64,000 nt of DNA from Gentiana macrophylla (GCA_026214975.1 CM047805.1:194184601-194248600); one strand, 5' to 3'; shown: positions 1 to 12,439, numbered from the stretch's first letter. Translations and numbers: made by a program. Notes: generated by a model not told the origin, from the letters alone.

Positions 1-1833
1 AGCCAGGAAATCCTTTTTGGCCGACTCCAGGCGAGTCGTAAAGCTATCGACCTCAAACTGAAGGTCATCTCGAGCCTTGAGAGATGCCGCCAGTTCAACT
101 CTTGCTTCATCGAGCTCCGACTTTATTTTAACAAGCTCAGCATCCCAGTCGGCTATGTCCTCGCGCGCCCTGGACAATTCGTCTCGAGAGGTTGCCAAGT
201 CAGACTCAAGCTTGACACGCCGATCATCCAACTTGTTCACCATAGATTTCTGGTTCTCGATATCGGAGGTCAGTCTGGCAATTGTTTCTCTCTGCTCCTC
301 CAAGGCAGCGGATGGAGACTCAATCCTTTTTAAAGCCACTTTGGTCATTAGCCGAGCCTGCAAACAGAATGATGTGAATTCGAGGAGCAGACAAAAATCA
401 CCAAATTAAAAGAGTTAAGTGAAGACTTACAGCTCGGATAACTTTTGAATAACAGTCACCCAGCTCCTCGGGAGCCATGGCCTCCATTTCGGCAAGACTC
501 ATGCCGGGGATCGTCTCGATGCCACTTGAGCCTTGAGGAGGGAGGTTGCGAGCTTCCTTCCCGGCTCCATGCCTCACCTCGGTTGTTTTTTGGTGTTTTC
601 TCGAGACGAGACTCCCCTCAGTCTACTCAGTCGCCTGGGCATCATCGGGCTACTCCCTCAGTAGATCTGATGTCGAGGCAGGAGTGGATGATTGAGCAGG
701 AGTCCTTTGACCCCCGCAGATTATTGCACCGGACACGGGTTTCTTCGACCTGATATCGGCTAGCTCCTGAATCTTTTTGGTGTCAACCTTCTTAGGGTCA
801 GGCACTTTGCCCACCGCCTCCAACTTTGAAAAGAATTCCACTGCAAACACAGAAAATCAATATACAGTCAAAACAGTAGCAAGTATAGAAAAAGAAAAAA
901 ATACAAAAGTGTAGCAGCTCGACAGAGACAATAAAAATCCTACACAAAACTCAAACGTCCTCGTCGAGTTCCAGATAAGCACCCGGGCCCGCCGTCTCGA
1001 TATCAACGAAGGGGTATAAGGAATGCAGATTCCGAGTTGCGACATCAGGGCTAACTCTTTCGAGAATCCTATACTCAGCGGGGACATCAGAGTCTAGCCT
1101 GTCATGACATTTCCTAGGCCTCTTGTACCAGGTATGGATGTCGATATCTTCCAACCCATGTCGGATGAAGAAAAAATGAGGCTTCTACTCGCCCTGAGAC
1201 GAGTCACTCTCCTCACAAACTCCGAGACCAGGGGACGCCTCTGGAAAGTATACCATCCCGCATCTTGTAGACCTTGGATCGAATAGTATTGTCACAATAG
1301 ACGAACTGTGAATTCGACCTTGGCTATCCGACAGGCCAATACGAAGCCCATAACTCTCCTAATTCCATTTGGAGCAAGTTGAGTGATACAGATCTAATAG
1401 TGTCGGAGGACTTCTATGAGGGACGGGTCGAAGGGAAACCTTAATCCCTCTTTCAATTGCACCTCGTATGTGGCACAGAACCCAGGGTGAGGGTCACAGG
1501 CGTATTGAAATCGACCGTGTGACACTTTGATGTTTTCAGAAGAGTGTGTGGGATGCCATATCTTAGACAGACGGCCTTGGCTTTTTCTTGGGTTAGGTTG
1601 GATATACAACCATAAGGTCCTTGGCCTTTCATCCTGGTTTGGCGTTTGGTAACAGCAGGTCGAGAAGTCGATTCTTCTTCTCCTCCCTCTTCTTCTTCTC
1701 CGGCTACTCTTTCACCAGAAGCAAGCTGTTGCTCAGAAACCGTTCTCTCCGCCGAATCTTCTTCCAGTACAACAAGTTCCTCCCTATTTTGAGAATCGCT
1801 CTCACTCCTAGACATGGGATTGAGAAAAGGCAA
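1..1833 (-). pseudogene. Degenerate PF04195-like 'gypsy-type transposase' gene with coiled-coil C-terminus
   Basis: Read on the minus strand from an ATG at 1833. The N-terminal part (about 1830-1640) is acidic and Ser/Glu-rich. It is followed by a region resembling the plant 'putative gypsy type transposon' domain: EGLRFPFDPSLIEVL (about 1400-1445), then ITQLAPNGIRRVMGF in the continuing sequence (about 1330-1385), then GWKDIDIHTWYKRPRKC (about 1105-1155). The far end (about 1-400) reads as a charged coiled coil. The frame shifts near 1500 and carries stops near 1394 and 1290, so it is not translatable as it stands. The family is known only as plant transposon-associated, with no established activity. 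It lies antisense to the LTR at 2227-2711, as expected of an antisense extra ORF in Tat-type gypsy elements; that placement is inference. The left end runs off the window. Domain recognition is from motif resemblance only. Confidence 0.55.
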
Positions 1834-2213
1834 AGAAATAAAAAAAACTAAGGAAGAATTTGAGTAAGATTAGGGCTTACTTGAGATTTTCAGATAAAGC
1901 GGAGAGTTGGGATAGCAAATGAGAGTCTTCGGTGTCTTGAACTCCTTTTATGCTCCACAATCTTGCAAATGATTTGGAAGGGCAGGATTTGGGGGCAGTT
2001 ATAGAGTTGGAAACACGGTAATCAAGGATAGTGGACCAATAAAGACGCTTCATTTCCTGCACCCATTAATGCTGAGACAGAGTGACGTCACCCTACGACA
2101 GCCTACGTCGATTTAGAACACAGCTGTATTCCCGCCTAAATAAGGCCACGTATCGAAGAGATAATTCAAATTTTCAGATCCGACTTCAGCATACGAGATA
2201 GGCTTCTCTCCAA

Positions 2214-2226
2214 TCTGGGGGGCTTA
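2214..2226 (+). other. Polypurine tract of a Tat-like gypsy element
   Basis: The run CTGGGGGGCTTA immediately precedes a TGACGATACGG start that can open an LTR. This is the expected position and composition for a second-strand primer of a plus-strand element lying mostly to the left of the window. Confidence 0.4.
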
Positions 2227-2711
2227 TGACGATACGGTATTTCACCCCTCCACATAGAATTATCTAATTAGTCCAGCTGGCATGTGGGGAAGTCCAAGTC
2301 TTTTATCCATATCGAGTCGAATACGATATGTACTAATGATTACCATGGCAGCCAGTAAATCTTACAGGTGTCCCATCTCGAGAACCCTTGTCGGTGTTAT
2401 ACGAGTCGAGGCCAGAGTTCCAGCCCAGATTCCTAAGCCCAATATCCAGAGGGTTACTTGAGCAAGGGGCAAGGCCGAGTAGGGGTTATTTATGTCAATC
2501 GACCAAACCGCCTTAAGTTTAGGGTAGAAGAAGGGCTTATGCCTATAAATACACCAATCCAGGAACTACGTAAGGCTTGATTCCTGGACATTACACAGGA
2601 TACGTAGGCAATCCAAGATACATTCTTGGACTCAGCTATAAAACACCAAAAACATCATCTTTACTACAGTTGGAGCGGTGCATATTCTTCTTGACTCACC
2701 CTTAGATTACA
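2227..2711 (+). repeat. Probable 3' LTR of a Tat-like gypsy element
   Basis: The segment opens with TG after a polypurine run and can end with CA at 2710-2711, where a truncated copia gag frame begins. A plus-strand TATA-like CCTATAAATACACC lies near 2541. No second copy or target duplication is visible because the element extends beyond the left edge, so both boundaries are provisional. Confidence 0.45.
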
Positions 2712-2997
2712 CGTGGCCCTGTTAAACCGGTGGTGCATTATTCAGCATCATCAATGTACAACTGCAAAACAAGTATGGTATACACTGCAAAAAAGACATG
2801 AAGAATCAGACAAGTCTAATAAAATAAATGAACTCATGCATTCATATAATTATTTCCAAATGTGTCATAATGAGTCTGTTAATGACATGTTTTCCAAATT
2901 GAAATTTATTGTTCACAGCTTGAAATCTTGTGAAAAATATTTTTCAGAAGTACAAATTCTTAAAAAGATTTTAAGAAGTCTTATTCCAGAATGGACA
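2712..2997 (+). pseudogene. 5' part of a Sirevirus-like copia gag, interrupted by an insertion
   Basis: An open frame with no good ATG (the first codon used is GTG at 2713) encodes the UBN2-type copia gag core. Recognisable pieces are the KQVWYTLQKRHE helix, the NDMFSKLKFIVHSLK segment and the ILRSLIPEW motif. The N-terminus is missing, apparently cut by the LTR ending near 2711. At 2993-2997 the frame meets GGACA, the target duplication of the element inserted at 2998, and it resumes in the same frame at 16730. Gag forms the virus-like particle that packages element RNA; this copy is dead. Confidence 0.75.
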
Positions 2998-4706
2998 TGT
3001 TGATCCCTTGAAAAGGCTTTGGTTAAGTTTAGAGGGGGGGGGGGTGAATAAACTTAACACTTAAAACTTTTGGAGTTAACAAATTCTACAACTTCAAAGA
3101 TCTGCGATACTTGAGAGTCTGTTGAGACTTCAGTGAGCTCTTGATAAGCGATGAGTCTCATCGATAGTTGATTTTTTGAATTTGTGCGGTGGAATTATAT
3201 CAAAATTAAGCCTTATTACTTGTTGTTAAATATGATACTAAGTATTAGATACTTAGTAGTGCAGTGTGTGATTTGGTTGCTAGATTCAGAGAGGTTGATG
3301 AGTGAAATAAACTAAGTGCGGAAAGTAAAATGTTGAAAGTAAATGGCCGATTTTATAGTGGTTCCAGGTGATGTAATCATGTCATCCACTCTTCTCTGTG
3401 ATGTTGGAGGAATTCACTAGAGATCTTTGATGTAGCTTTTACAAAGATTCCTAAGTTGCTTGTCCTTCACCAATAACTATGGCTTCACAAATCTGGCCAG
3501 GAGCAGTAGAATTGTTTGCTCAGAGTCTTCCACGGTCCTTGAAGGGTAGGATTGCCTCTTCGCCAATTTCCACCACAAACAATGATCTTTCACACCCAAC
3601 AGATGCTTCATTGTCTTCAGCAGATTCTTTATAAAATAAAGATTGAATCAAATAAATGATTCGATTGCAGCTGACTTGATTAGGATGATGTAATCGCAGC
3701 CTTGCGTCTTCAAGTGTTTAATCTTGATGTAGCTTGAATACTGAGAATGCACTTGAAGAAATTCTTTGGATCAGAGTTTTATGCTCGATAAGTTCAAGAG
3801 GTGTTTTCATTTTTAATTAGCACTTAAAGTTTATCCCAAAATTCATCATTTTTCTTGAGTTGAAAGTCTTCTATTTATAGGCAAGAATGCATGTGACTTG
3901 TATTTGAATTTCAAATGTGACCGTTCCTTGTATTTGTCCCATCGATCCGTGATTTCTGTCTCTATTCATGGGATCGACAATCGTCGTAATTCCTTTTGAT
4001 GCCAGCGATCTCATCCACCCTTTGACTTGTATCCAATGGATAAAAATAAAAGTCATCCCAACGTCTTTTTAATCTCAACCTTTGATTTCCTTGATAAGTC
4101 GAGGTAGTTGTCATCCTTATCCATGTAGTCTTCCAAGATAATCTTGAATTAATCGAGGTAATACATCAAAGAGTTCATGAGTCTCTTTGAGATACCTATC
4201 GATCATTGATCATCATATAATTGTATATAAAATATTATGCGGTGATTACTTCTATCTAACTTTTATTTGTGTAGTTAGATTACATCATTTTAATTGTAAC
4301 TAAGTTCCAAACATCATCCAACTTATGGAACTTAGACTATACACAAGGTATATGTAATCAGTTTAGGTCATCACAGAGACTTGCCTAAATTCTCGATTCC
4401 ATATCCTTGACTTAAATTACTAAGTTTGATCCCTTAGCCTTCATTTATCGAGTTTGAACCCTCGGCCTTGATCTTGAGTCTTGAGTCTTGGCCAGAGTTC
4501 TGACTAGTCTAATCGACCTATCTACCCCATCGACTAGACAAGTCTCTTTGAAACAAGTCAGTGACCATTATGATTGCTTGTTTGATCAAACATATTTATG
4601 AATCAAACTCTAATAAACCTATACATTTAATCTAGACATCTCTTTGCATTTGCACTATAACAGCTAGTATGGCACTCATCATCAAAACTGAGGAATAAGT
4701 CCAACA
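2998..4706 (-). repeat. 3' LTR (left copy) of the nested copia element
   Basis: Direct repeat of 15024-16729, 1,709 versus 1,706 bp by end positions. In element orientation it starts TGTTGGACTTATTCC and ends CCTTTTCAAGGGATCAACA. A minus-strand TATA box GCCTATAAATAG lies at 3871-3882. The two copies differ by many clustered small substitutions and indels, so the insertion is not recent. Confidence 0.9.
3871..3882 (-). promoter_or_regulatory. TATA box in the left LTR
   Basis: GCCTATAAATAG on the minus strand, repeated at the equivalent place in the right LTR (15905-15915). It would be the U3 core promoter of the element; in this 3' copy it would read out of the element. Confidence 0.6.
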
Positions 4707-4722
4707 ATTTCCCCCTTTTTGG
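4707..4722 (-). other. Polypurine tract of the nested copia element
   Basis: On the minus strand the sequence is CCAAAAAGGGGGAAAT, directly abutting the TGTTGG start of the 3' LTR. This is the canonical copia plus-strand primer and fixes the element's orientation. Confidence 0.85.
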
Positions 4723-4867
4723 TGATGATGCCACTACCCTCACCTAATCAGCAGAGCAAAAAGATAAAACACAAAAACAGAACAAATTCAGTCAATTCTC
4801 ATTATAAACATTGTTCAGTTATTACAAACTGGATGCAGCAAAGATAAAGAATAATAAGTATGCTGAT

Positions 4868-7800
4868 CTATTGTCTCTTCTCTCTTTCTCTTCTAGCCTT
4901 CTCAGCTTGTTCTTGATAGGCTCTGATCTGTTCTATCATATCCCTCATCCATTCATTTTCAATCAGTGTAAAATCAATGTAGGGATTGACTTGCTTCCAC
5001 CAGTTCCAAGCTTCAGGCAGGATAAGATTAATCTGATTCACCCTGAATCCAAACTTCATATACAGCTCCTTAAACTCATCAAGTGAATCCTTTGCTTTTG
5101 TGATAGGCAAGCTCCTATCACCTCTGCCACCTTTTCCACCTCTGTTGCTTGCCCTTAAGGCTTTAACCCTTGCTTCCCAAATTTTCAATCCCAAGAAAGA
5201 GTCTAGACCTTCATGAAATCCTTTGTCATGATAAGGTTTCCTCCTGTTGTAATACTCTTTCTTGTACTGCCTCGAGAAGATCATCAATGAGTTGCACTCA
5301 CCGAGTGCAAAGTTGCACGAAAGCATTTGTATCATCTGTCCATCTCTTACGTGCAAAGAGTCTTACTGACCTCCTTTCTTTGCAGGTGATTGGCCCTCTT
5401 CCCCTTAGTGACATCATCAACAAAACGAGATATAAGGCCATGAATAGCTCTCTCGTGATACTATCACTCTATGCAATTGACCTTCCATAGTTCCAGTTCT
5501 AGTATCAAGAGCAGTAATCCTGGATTGCAATGTCTCCTCCAGTCTGTTGATCCTTTCAGTGAGTTTGGGGATTGCAATGTCTCCTCCAGTCTGTTGCAGC
5601 AATGTTGTTAAGTTTCTGATTAATAGAAATAAGTTGTTCTTTCAGAAATTTATCTTTTGCAGTGTTTCCAACCTTGATGCCTCTCACATCTAGCATCATA
5701 TCAGTGACAGCATTTTGAGTGGATGTAGAATTTGAAGCAACTGTATCAACAGATTGTCTGTTTTCATTCACCATCTTCATCAGTTCTTCAAATCTCTCTC
5801 TCCCTGTCATCCAGCTTGTGTCCTTAATCTGTTGCATATCATGCCTTACGGTCCTCAACTCATTGAACACTTCAAGCGGCACTTCACTCCTCATTCTACT
5901 ATCGGTAGATCCATCGTGAGCTCCTCAACTCTATATTGTGCCTGTTGTTTGCTGATGACCATTGCCTTACTCATATCTCTCCCAGCAGGGGGAGGTCCGT
6001 CCTCAACCATAGCACCAAGAATATCTTCAATGATAGGATCTTGTGTGAGTTCTTCAAAGAACTTCTTCTTCTCCAAAAATTTGAAATTCTTCATCATCAG
6101 TAGTCATAGTCCAAAGAAATTGTTCTTCTTGATCAACAACATTAGCTTCTTGACTATCCTTCCTATAGTGGCCTTGGCTCAGTGAGGCTCCACTACACAA
6201 GCAGCCTCATCAACAACGGGGTTCCTCCAAACCCAACTCAGTTCCAACCTTTGTCCAGTCTTTGTTTGATACTCAGCAGCCTGTACCTCCTGTTCCAACC
6301 TTTGTCCAGGTGCTGTTTGTACCCCAGCAACCTGTACCTCCTCTTCAACTTCCTGTGGATTGAATATATTAGTGTTATCCACTTGGAAACCTTCAGCATG
6401 ACCAATCTTGTGTAGGATGATGGCAGTTTTGGTAAGAGTGCCTTCAATGTCAAATCCATCTTGATATTCAATAGATTCGTCTGAACTGGCACTAGGTTCA
6501 TTGTGATCAATAAACTTCTCTCCATCAAAATACTCACTCTGTTCATGTTGTGCAGTAGGCTCTACAACAAGAAATGTAGCAGATTCATCAACCAGCCTAC
6601 CAGCACTCAGAGTAATTCCCTCATTGATCAATGCTTCCAGATCATCCATGGTGAGATCCTGTAGATCCTCATCCATCTCTCCATCTCTTGCCCTCGGCAG
6701 ACTTACAAAGATCGATGAGGCTATTATGCAGTGTGGTTCATTTATCGATTGCAACCCCACCTGGATTCTCCCCGGTCCAGAGGAAAATCTCCTACTATCT
6801 ATCGATGATGAGGAAGAATCATCATCTCCATCTCTTGGATCTCTAAACTTGATACCTTCCTCCTTCGTTGCTCATCAAACAAATCCATCAGCCTTGATTG
6901 CAAAGAAGGTTGTATCAATCAGATCCGATAATTTTTCCACTCCCAACTTGTCAAAAGCCCATTCTTCAAGATCTGTCATTGGTTCAGCAGCTGGCTTTTG
7001 TCTTTTATAGAAGCCAAACTTCCATTGAAAATAGTCAGCAATTTGCTGAAGTTTGGGGTCTACATATTCCTTTGTTTTCTTCCCTGCTTTCACATGCCTC
7101 TCAAATGGCATGAAAGACCTTCTCAGTAGCAACTCCAAAGACTTTGTTGACCTCCAAAGGTTCCAACAAGTTGATTCAAAGTTTCTTCAACAGATGTCCG
7201 AAAGTCAGAGAGTTCTTTGTGATTGTAAATTTGTACCTACTACTTCCATCTGTACCACACTTGGTTCCTCCTGACTTACATGCTCATCAGCAGGGTTAGC
7301 AGCAGACTGCTCTTCCCCCTGAGTTCTTGCAACACTTGCAGGGTCTTCAACCAAGTCTTCAATTGTCTCTTCAACTACCACAGCAGGTTCAGGTTCAGTG
7401 GTTTGCTGTGGTTCTTCAGTGGATATTACAGCAGGCTCAGGGTCAGCAGACTGCTGTATATCTTCAACAGATTGCTCAGTAACAACCTGTCCAGCATCAG
7501 TAGACTTGACACCCTCTTCAGGTGAGGAGTCAGTAATCACCACAGGCGGAATGATAGTTAAGGGCTCAGCCTCAACAGCCTCTTCTTCTTCTTCTACTGG
7601 TGCTTCCTCTTGGATTCTTTGAGCTTCCAAGTTTTTCAACTCTTTCCCCTTGCCATATTTCTTCTTTTTGGCAATTTCCTTCCTTCTCTTGGAGAGGGGT
7701 TCATCATCTTTCTCAACCACAGTAGACTTTCTCTTTCTACTGTCCTCTTTCTGTTGTTCCCTCAGAATTTCAACAACAGTTTTTCTTGTTTCAACAACAG

Positions 7801-8791
7801 CAGGGTCAGTAACCTTCACTTGACCTTCAGCATACTCAGCAGTCTGTGCTGTTTGCTTTCTTGTTTTCTTTGAAGGCTTTAACACTTCAGTTATCTTCCT
7901 TGTGTCTCCACTCTTTCTTTTCTTAGCAGCTTTCTTTGGTGCAAAGAGGTTTAATGGATATCTTCTTAGTTTCTTGAACCTCGCTCACCACCAAAGATCA
8001 CCATCATCATCATCATTATCATCGTCGAAATGACCTCTCCGGCCCAACCTCTTCATCATCATCTAGACCAGAATAATATAATCAATTTCCTTCTTGTATC
8101 TAGATCGATTAATATCCACAGTGCTACATCGGGATTCCAAGATGATTCAAAGAGGTCGAGGACCATCAATCCTAAGGCGGTGCCTTGGACTTCCTCTTCC
8201 CTAATTTCTCTTCCTTGGCCACTTTCTTCATATAATGAATGAAGTAACCTCACTTGATCAAACTTCATGCTCCTACAGATGATAATCATCAACTCTATCT
8301 TGGGTCCCGATAGAGTGTCCATACTTCCAATCACCCAAGTATGTTTTTAGCAATCGCTTGCTTAGTAGACTATATTCACTTCCAATATGTATGCAGTTGA
8401 TGCCTGGAACGGATTTGATTTCTGCATCTGTCTTAATCTGATCTACAAACGCCAATTTGTCCAATCCCATTACTTCAGGATTGACTGAGCCATCCACCAC
8501 TTCAACAAATCCAAAAACTTCCCTCAGCAGATGGGGTGAAACTTCAATTTCTTGCCCATTTACAGCAGTCTTAAATGCTTCAGTTCCTTCATTTATCTGA
8601 ATATTTCTCCAGAAACTGACAACATTTGTATAAGAAATTGTCTCCAGTCTTATATTCAACACATTCTCCAGACCGGCATACCTTATTATTCTTCGACCAA
8701 TGTTAATGGCCAACTCAGTTCTGTTTGCATCTTCAACAAAACCTCTTACACTTTGGCTTGATTCAATTTGTACATCAACTTTTTCCGCCAT
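4868..8791 (-). pseudogene. Post-pol additional ORF (aORF) of the nested Sirevirus-like element
   Basis: After pol, same-strand open segments run from an ATG at 8789-8791 (MAEKVDVQIE; an upstream in-frame ATG also exists at 8842) down to a stop at 4868. The first 190 residues contain GLENVLNIRLETISYTNVV, FWRNI, FKTAVNG and HLLREVFGF, which resemble the plant 'putative transposon protein' domain (PF20167-like). A continuation near 8300-8150 has KIELMIIICRSMKFDQVRLL. Then comes a basic, nuclear-signal-like patch (KKRK-type, about 7640-7760), a Glu/Pro/Val-rich acidic tract (7210-7600), a mixed region (6875-7138), a coiled coil (about 5560-5890) and a charged tail ending in KARREREKRQ. There are several frameshifts and stops. 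A homologous gene occurs at 62915-64000. Known sireviruses often carry an env-like ORF here, but I see no membrane segment, so I leave the function open. Confidence 0.6.
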
Positions 8792-8849
8792 TTTAATGAG
8801 AAGAATGAGATGAAGAAGATTGAATCTCAAATCTGTGTTCACACAGTGT

Positions 8850-9430
8850 AAACAATCGCAGTGATAAAGCAGATTTGTAAGTGATGATTCTGCTGTGTGA
8901 TAGCCTGAATATATAGACAGTGGGTAGTTGAAACTGTCATTGCACGTACATTGAGGTAACCACGATTAAACTGAATAAATGCTGGCTTGACACGTGTTCC
9001 ATAACGTCTGATAACCGTTAGATCGTGTTAACTGCGGTTATAAAGGATAGAATAAATATCCCGCCAATATGCTTTTTGACTTTAATAACTTTGACTGAGT
9101 AACGTTCCATCCGGCGAGGTGGGCTCGGCGATCTCATTGATGAAATTCTTCAGCCTTTCTTTGTCAAAGTGACTCTGGCGATCCTCGCTTTTTCTTCTTG
9201 TTTTGTTCAATTGATAATACAAGATGAAGTTTAATACCAATGATCGATCCGTCAAGTGAGCTCACCCAACATGACAAAGACCAATCCCCTTGGCAACCTC
9301 ATTTGCTCAATTGATCAAACATAAGTACATGGAATTGTTGATACCAATGACTAATCTGCTAAGTGAGCTCACCCAACATAGCAAAGACTAATCCCCTTGG
9401 TGAATTCCAGTACATTGATGAATATCACCA
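8850..9430. other. Noncoding spacer between pol and the aORF
   Basis: No supported gene. It contains a tandem pair of similar stretches (about 9230-9300 and 9335-9395, sharing AGTGAGCTCACCCAACAT) beside otherwise AT-rich DNA. In the element's orientation this is the leader of the extra ORF. Confidence 0.4.
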
Positions 9431-9439
9431 ACCTTTATG

Positions 9440-10119
9440 ATTCCAAGTTCGGTCCTTAATTTAGCAAATCTTTCACTATCAAGTGGCTTAGTGAAAATAT
9501 CAACAAGTTGATCTTGGTAGGAATGTATAAAACCACCACATCTTTCTTTTCAACATGATCTCTTATAAAATGATGTCTCACATCAATGTGCTTGGTTCTA
9601 GAGTGCAAACAGATTTTCTGTGATTGCAATTGCACTTGTGTTGTCACACATGATTGGAATTTCCTTTTCTTCAATTCCATAATCCCTTAATTGTTGTCTT
9701 AGCCATAGTATTTGTGCACAAAGAACTTCAAAGAAAGAATGTATTCAAACCCAGTAGAGAAGTTGATATAGAATTGCTTTCTTGCTTAACCAGAAACCAA
9801 TCTATTTCCCATTAATCGATTGTGTTCCTGAGGTGCTTTTTCTGTCAATCTTGCATCCAGCATAATCAGAATCTGAGTATGATATCACTTTGAAGCTTCC
9901 TTCCTTAGAATACCATATCCCTACTCCCATAGTTTCTTTAAGATACTTGAGAACTCTCTTGACTGCACCTAAATGACTTTCTTTAGGTTTAGATTGAAAT
10001 CTTGCACAAACACCTACATCAAAGGATATATCAGTCTCTTTGGCGATTAGAGTACAGCCAGATCGCCTATCATCCTTCAGATAAGGTCCGATCAACATCT
10101 TTGCCTTCTTTATCTTCAT
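9440..10119 (-). pseudogene. Copia RNase H of the nested element
   Basis: Minus-strand fragments carry the copia RNase H hallmarks: HLGAVKRVLKYLKETMGVG before the domain, SYSDSDYAGCKIDRKSTSG with the first catalytic Asp (about 9845-9905), and the distal TKHIDVRHHFIRDHVEKKD (about 9540-9600). The segment joining these pieces is frameshifted and partly deleted; the SSTEAEY-type motif is not readable. RNase H removes RNA from the RNA/DNA hybrid during reverse transcription. Confidence 0.8.
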
Positions 10120-10154
10120 CCAACTCGATGTTTGTACTCATAGGAGTTGAACTC

Positions 10155-10900
10155 TTAGTGTCTTTGTTTTCCATACCAAACTTCTTCAAAGAACTCCTTG
10201 GTGTACTTGGTTTGATGAATGAAGATTCCATCTTTCATCTGCTTAACTTGCAATCCCAAGAAGTAGTTCATTTCTCCCATCATACTCATTTGGAATTTAC
10301 TCTTCATTAGATTTGCAAACTTTTCACACATTAAATCATTTTCGTAACCAAAAATTATGTCATCTACATAAATTTGTACCACACAGGTGTCGTTCCCTTC
10401 ACCGATTCTCGAAAAGTGTCTTGTCAATGGTCTTTTTGTAAAACCATTGTCCACCAAGAATTGAGATAGAGTCTCATACCATGCTCTTGGTGCTTGTTTC
10501 AATCCATAAAGTGCTTTGTTGAGTCTATACACTTTATCTTCATGATCTTTAACTTCAAATCCAGGAGGTCTTCGAACATAAACTTCCTCCTCTAGAATGC
10601 CATTCAAAATGCACTCTTGACATCCATTTGATATACTTTGAAGTTCTTATATGCAAAGATGTGCCATGAATAACTGATAGCTTCCAATCTTGCAACAGTG
10701 CATAAGTTTCATCAAAATCTATTCCTTCTCGCTTGAGAATAGCCTTTGCAACTAGTCGGCCTTATTCCTCACAATGGTACCAGATTCATCAAGTTTATTT
10801 CTCGTATACCCACTTAGTACCAATGATATTTGCATGATTTGGCCTATCAACTAGTGTCCAAACTTGATTTCTTTCAAATTCATTCAATTCCTCTTGCATA
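10155..10900 (-). pseudogene. Copia reverse transcriptase (RVT_2) of the nested element
   Basis: The open segment 10155-10607 (minus) holds [15 protein letters not shown] and the catalytic YVDDIIFG box (YVDD at 10359-10370), then [20 protein letters not shown]. Upstream, 10610-10900 still shows remnants of the fingers region (DETYA at about 10700) but is frameshifted. Reverse transcriptase copies element RNA into DNA inside the particle. Confidence 0.85.
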
Positions 10901-11000
10901 GCTATTATCCAACTGGATCTCAAATAGCTTCTTCAACAACTTTTGGTTCCATTTGAGATAGAAAACAAGTAAACATGGCTTCCAGGTTGTCTTCTAGTCC

Positions 11001-11195
11001 TTACACTTTGTTGCATACATTACCAATAACTTGTTCAAATAGGTGATTCCTTAACCATTGTGGATTTTGGTTATTTTGATTATCGTGAACATCATCTTTA
11101 GTAGGTCTCATTGTAGCTTCTTCACTGTGGGGTTCAGCAGATCCTTGAACTACTTCGCTTGTTGCATCGATAACATTACGCACGCAGGTGTTCAA
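11001..11195 (-). pseudogene. Integrase-RT linker fragment
   Basis: A short open minus-strand segment with a low-complexity, acidic composition (EVVQGSAEPHSEEATMRP) and QNPQWLRNHL, typical of the variable linker between copia integrase and reverse transcriptase. No catalytic motif is expected here. Confidence 0.5.
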
Positions 11196-11368
11196 AGCAG
11201 GGGCGAGATCGTAAACTTTTAAGTCATTGAATCTTTCCGAACTTCAACACATTCGGATCGGTGACTTGTTGATTTTCAAGAGAGTTCACAATCTTCATCT
11301 TCCATACCAGTAAACTTAGGTTCATCAAACACAACATGAATTGTTTCTTCATGTTTGTTGATCTTTAT

Positions 11369-12365
11369 TCAAGACTCAATGCTCTCTTGATCAAGAATAT
11401 CCCAAGAAAATTCCTTCATCGATTTTGGTTGGAATGTTTTCAAATGTACCTTATGATTTAGAATAAAACATTTGCTTCCAAATGGATGGAAATAGGATAT
11501 GTTAGGTTTCCTTCCATTCCAAACCTCATAAGGTGTCTTCAGCAGCCTTCTTGTTTCATCAAGTTCTGCTTTTGTGTATAGCATCAGATTTATCGCTTCA
11601 TTTCAATATCTTTCAGTAACAATGCTTCACAAATCATTGTTCTTCCCGCTTCCTTTAAAGTTCTGCTTTTCTCTCAAAGAACCCCATTTCTTTGAGGTGT
11701 ACTCAGCAGTGACAAGTTGATGTAGTACACCATTCTGCATTCACAATACTCTCTTATAACTTTGTTGAGAAATTCAAGACTCGATCCGATCTTATCTTTA
11801 TTATCAGTTAAGCTTTTCTCATTTTGTAATCTTTTCAAAAGATTAGGCATGCTTTGAAGTGTTTCACTTTCCTTGTTCATAAAAATCACCCAAGTGTACC
11901 TTGAATAATCATCCACAACCACTAAAGTGTACTTCTTTCCTGTTACACTTGCTGGAGTTATTGGTCCAAAAAGATCCATATGCATTAGTTCCAACACTCT
12001 ATTAGTTGATTGTTTGGTCTTTGATTTGAAGCTTGACTTTATCTCTGTTTACCTTGTTGACAAGCATCACATATGGCATCCTTCTTGAATGTGATCTCGA
12101 GTAAACCAACCACCGCTTTCTTCTTCACCAATTGATTGATGTCATCAAAGTTCAAGTGATTCAACTTCTTGTGCCATAGCCAATTGAGTTCGATTTGGTA
12201 TGCACAATCGAGATGTGTTTCGAGGCGCAGTGAGACCAATCCACAATATACATATTCTCGTTGTCTTCGCCAAAGAAGCACAACTTGATCACCTCTTTCA
12301 CTAATGACAATGCAAATTGTCTTTGTCAAAAGTGACCTTGTAACCCTTGTCGCAGAATTGTCCAA
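11369..12365 (-). pseudogene. Copia GAG-pre-integrase and integrase of the nested element
   Basis: From high to low coordinates: the zinc-binding pre-integrase domain with LWHKKLNHLNFDDINQL and CDACQQGKQ (12039-12200); the integrase core beginning LELMHMDLFGPI (first catalytic Asp, about 11975) and VVVDDYSRYTWVIFM; then a degraded centre where the second Asp and Glu region is scrambled (STPQRNG is still visible near 11690); and the C-terminal TPYEVWNGRKPNISYFHPFG (11460-11550). Several frame breaks separate the pieces. Integrase inserts the DNA copy and makes the 5-bp duplication seen at this element's ends. Confidence 0.85.
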
Positions 12366-12439
12366 AGGCTCGGCAAGTTGTATTCCGGTCCCTCAACATA
12401 TGCAACATCCTTGATTGTAAGTTCATTTCTCACAAGTGT

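Noticed and set aside
4811..5490. Plus-strand ORFs inside the aORF region
   Set aside because: The minus strand carries the coiled-coil coding sequence in the same orientation as pol; plus ORFs are antisense noise.
4868..8842. Envelope gene of an endogenous retrovirus-like element
   Set aside because: Position fits sirevirus env-like genes, but no signal peptide, membrane anchor or fusion-type segment is visible.
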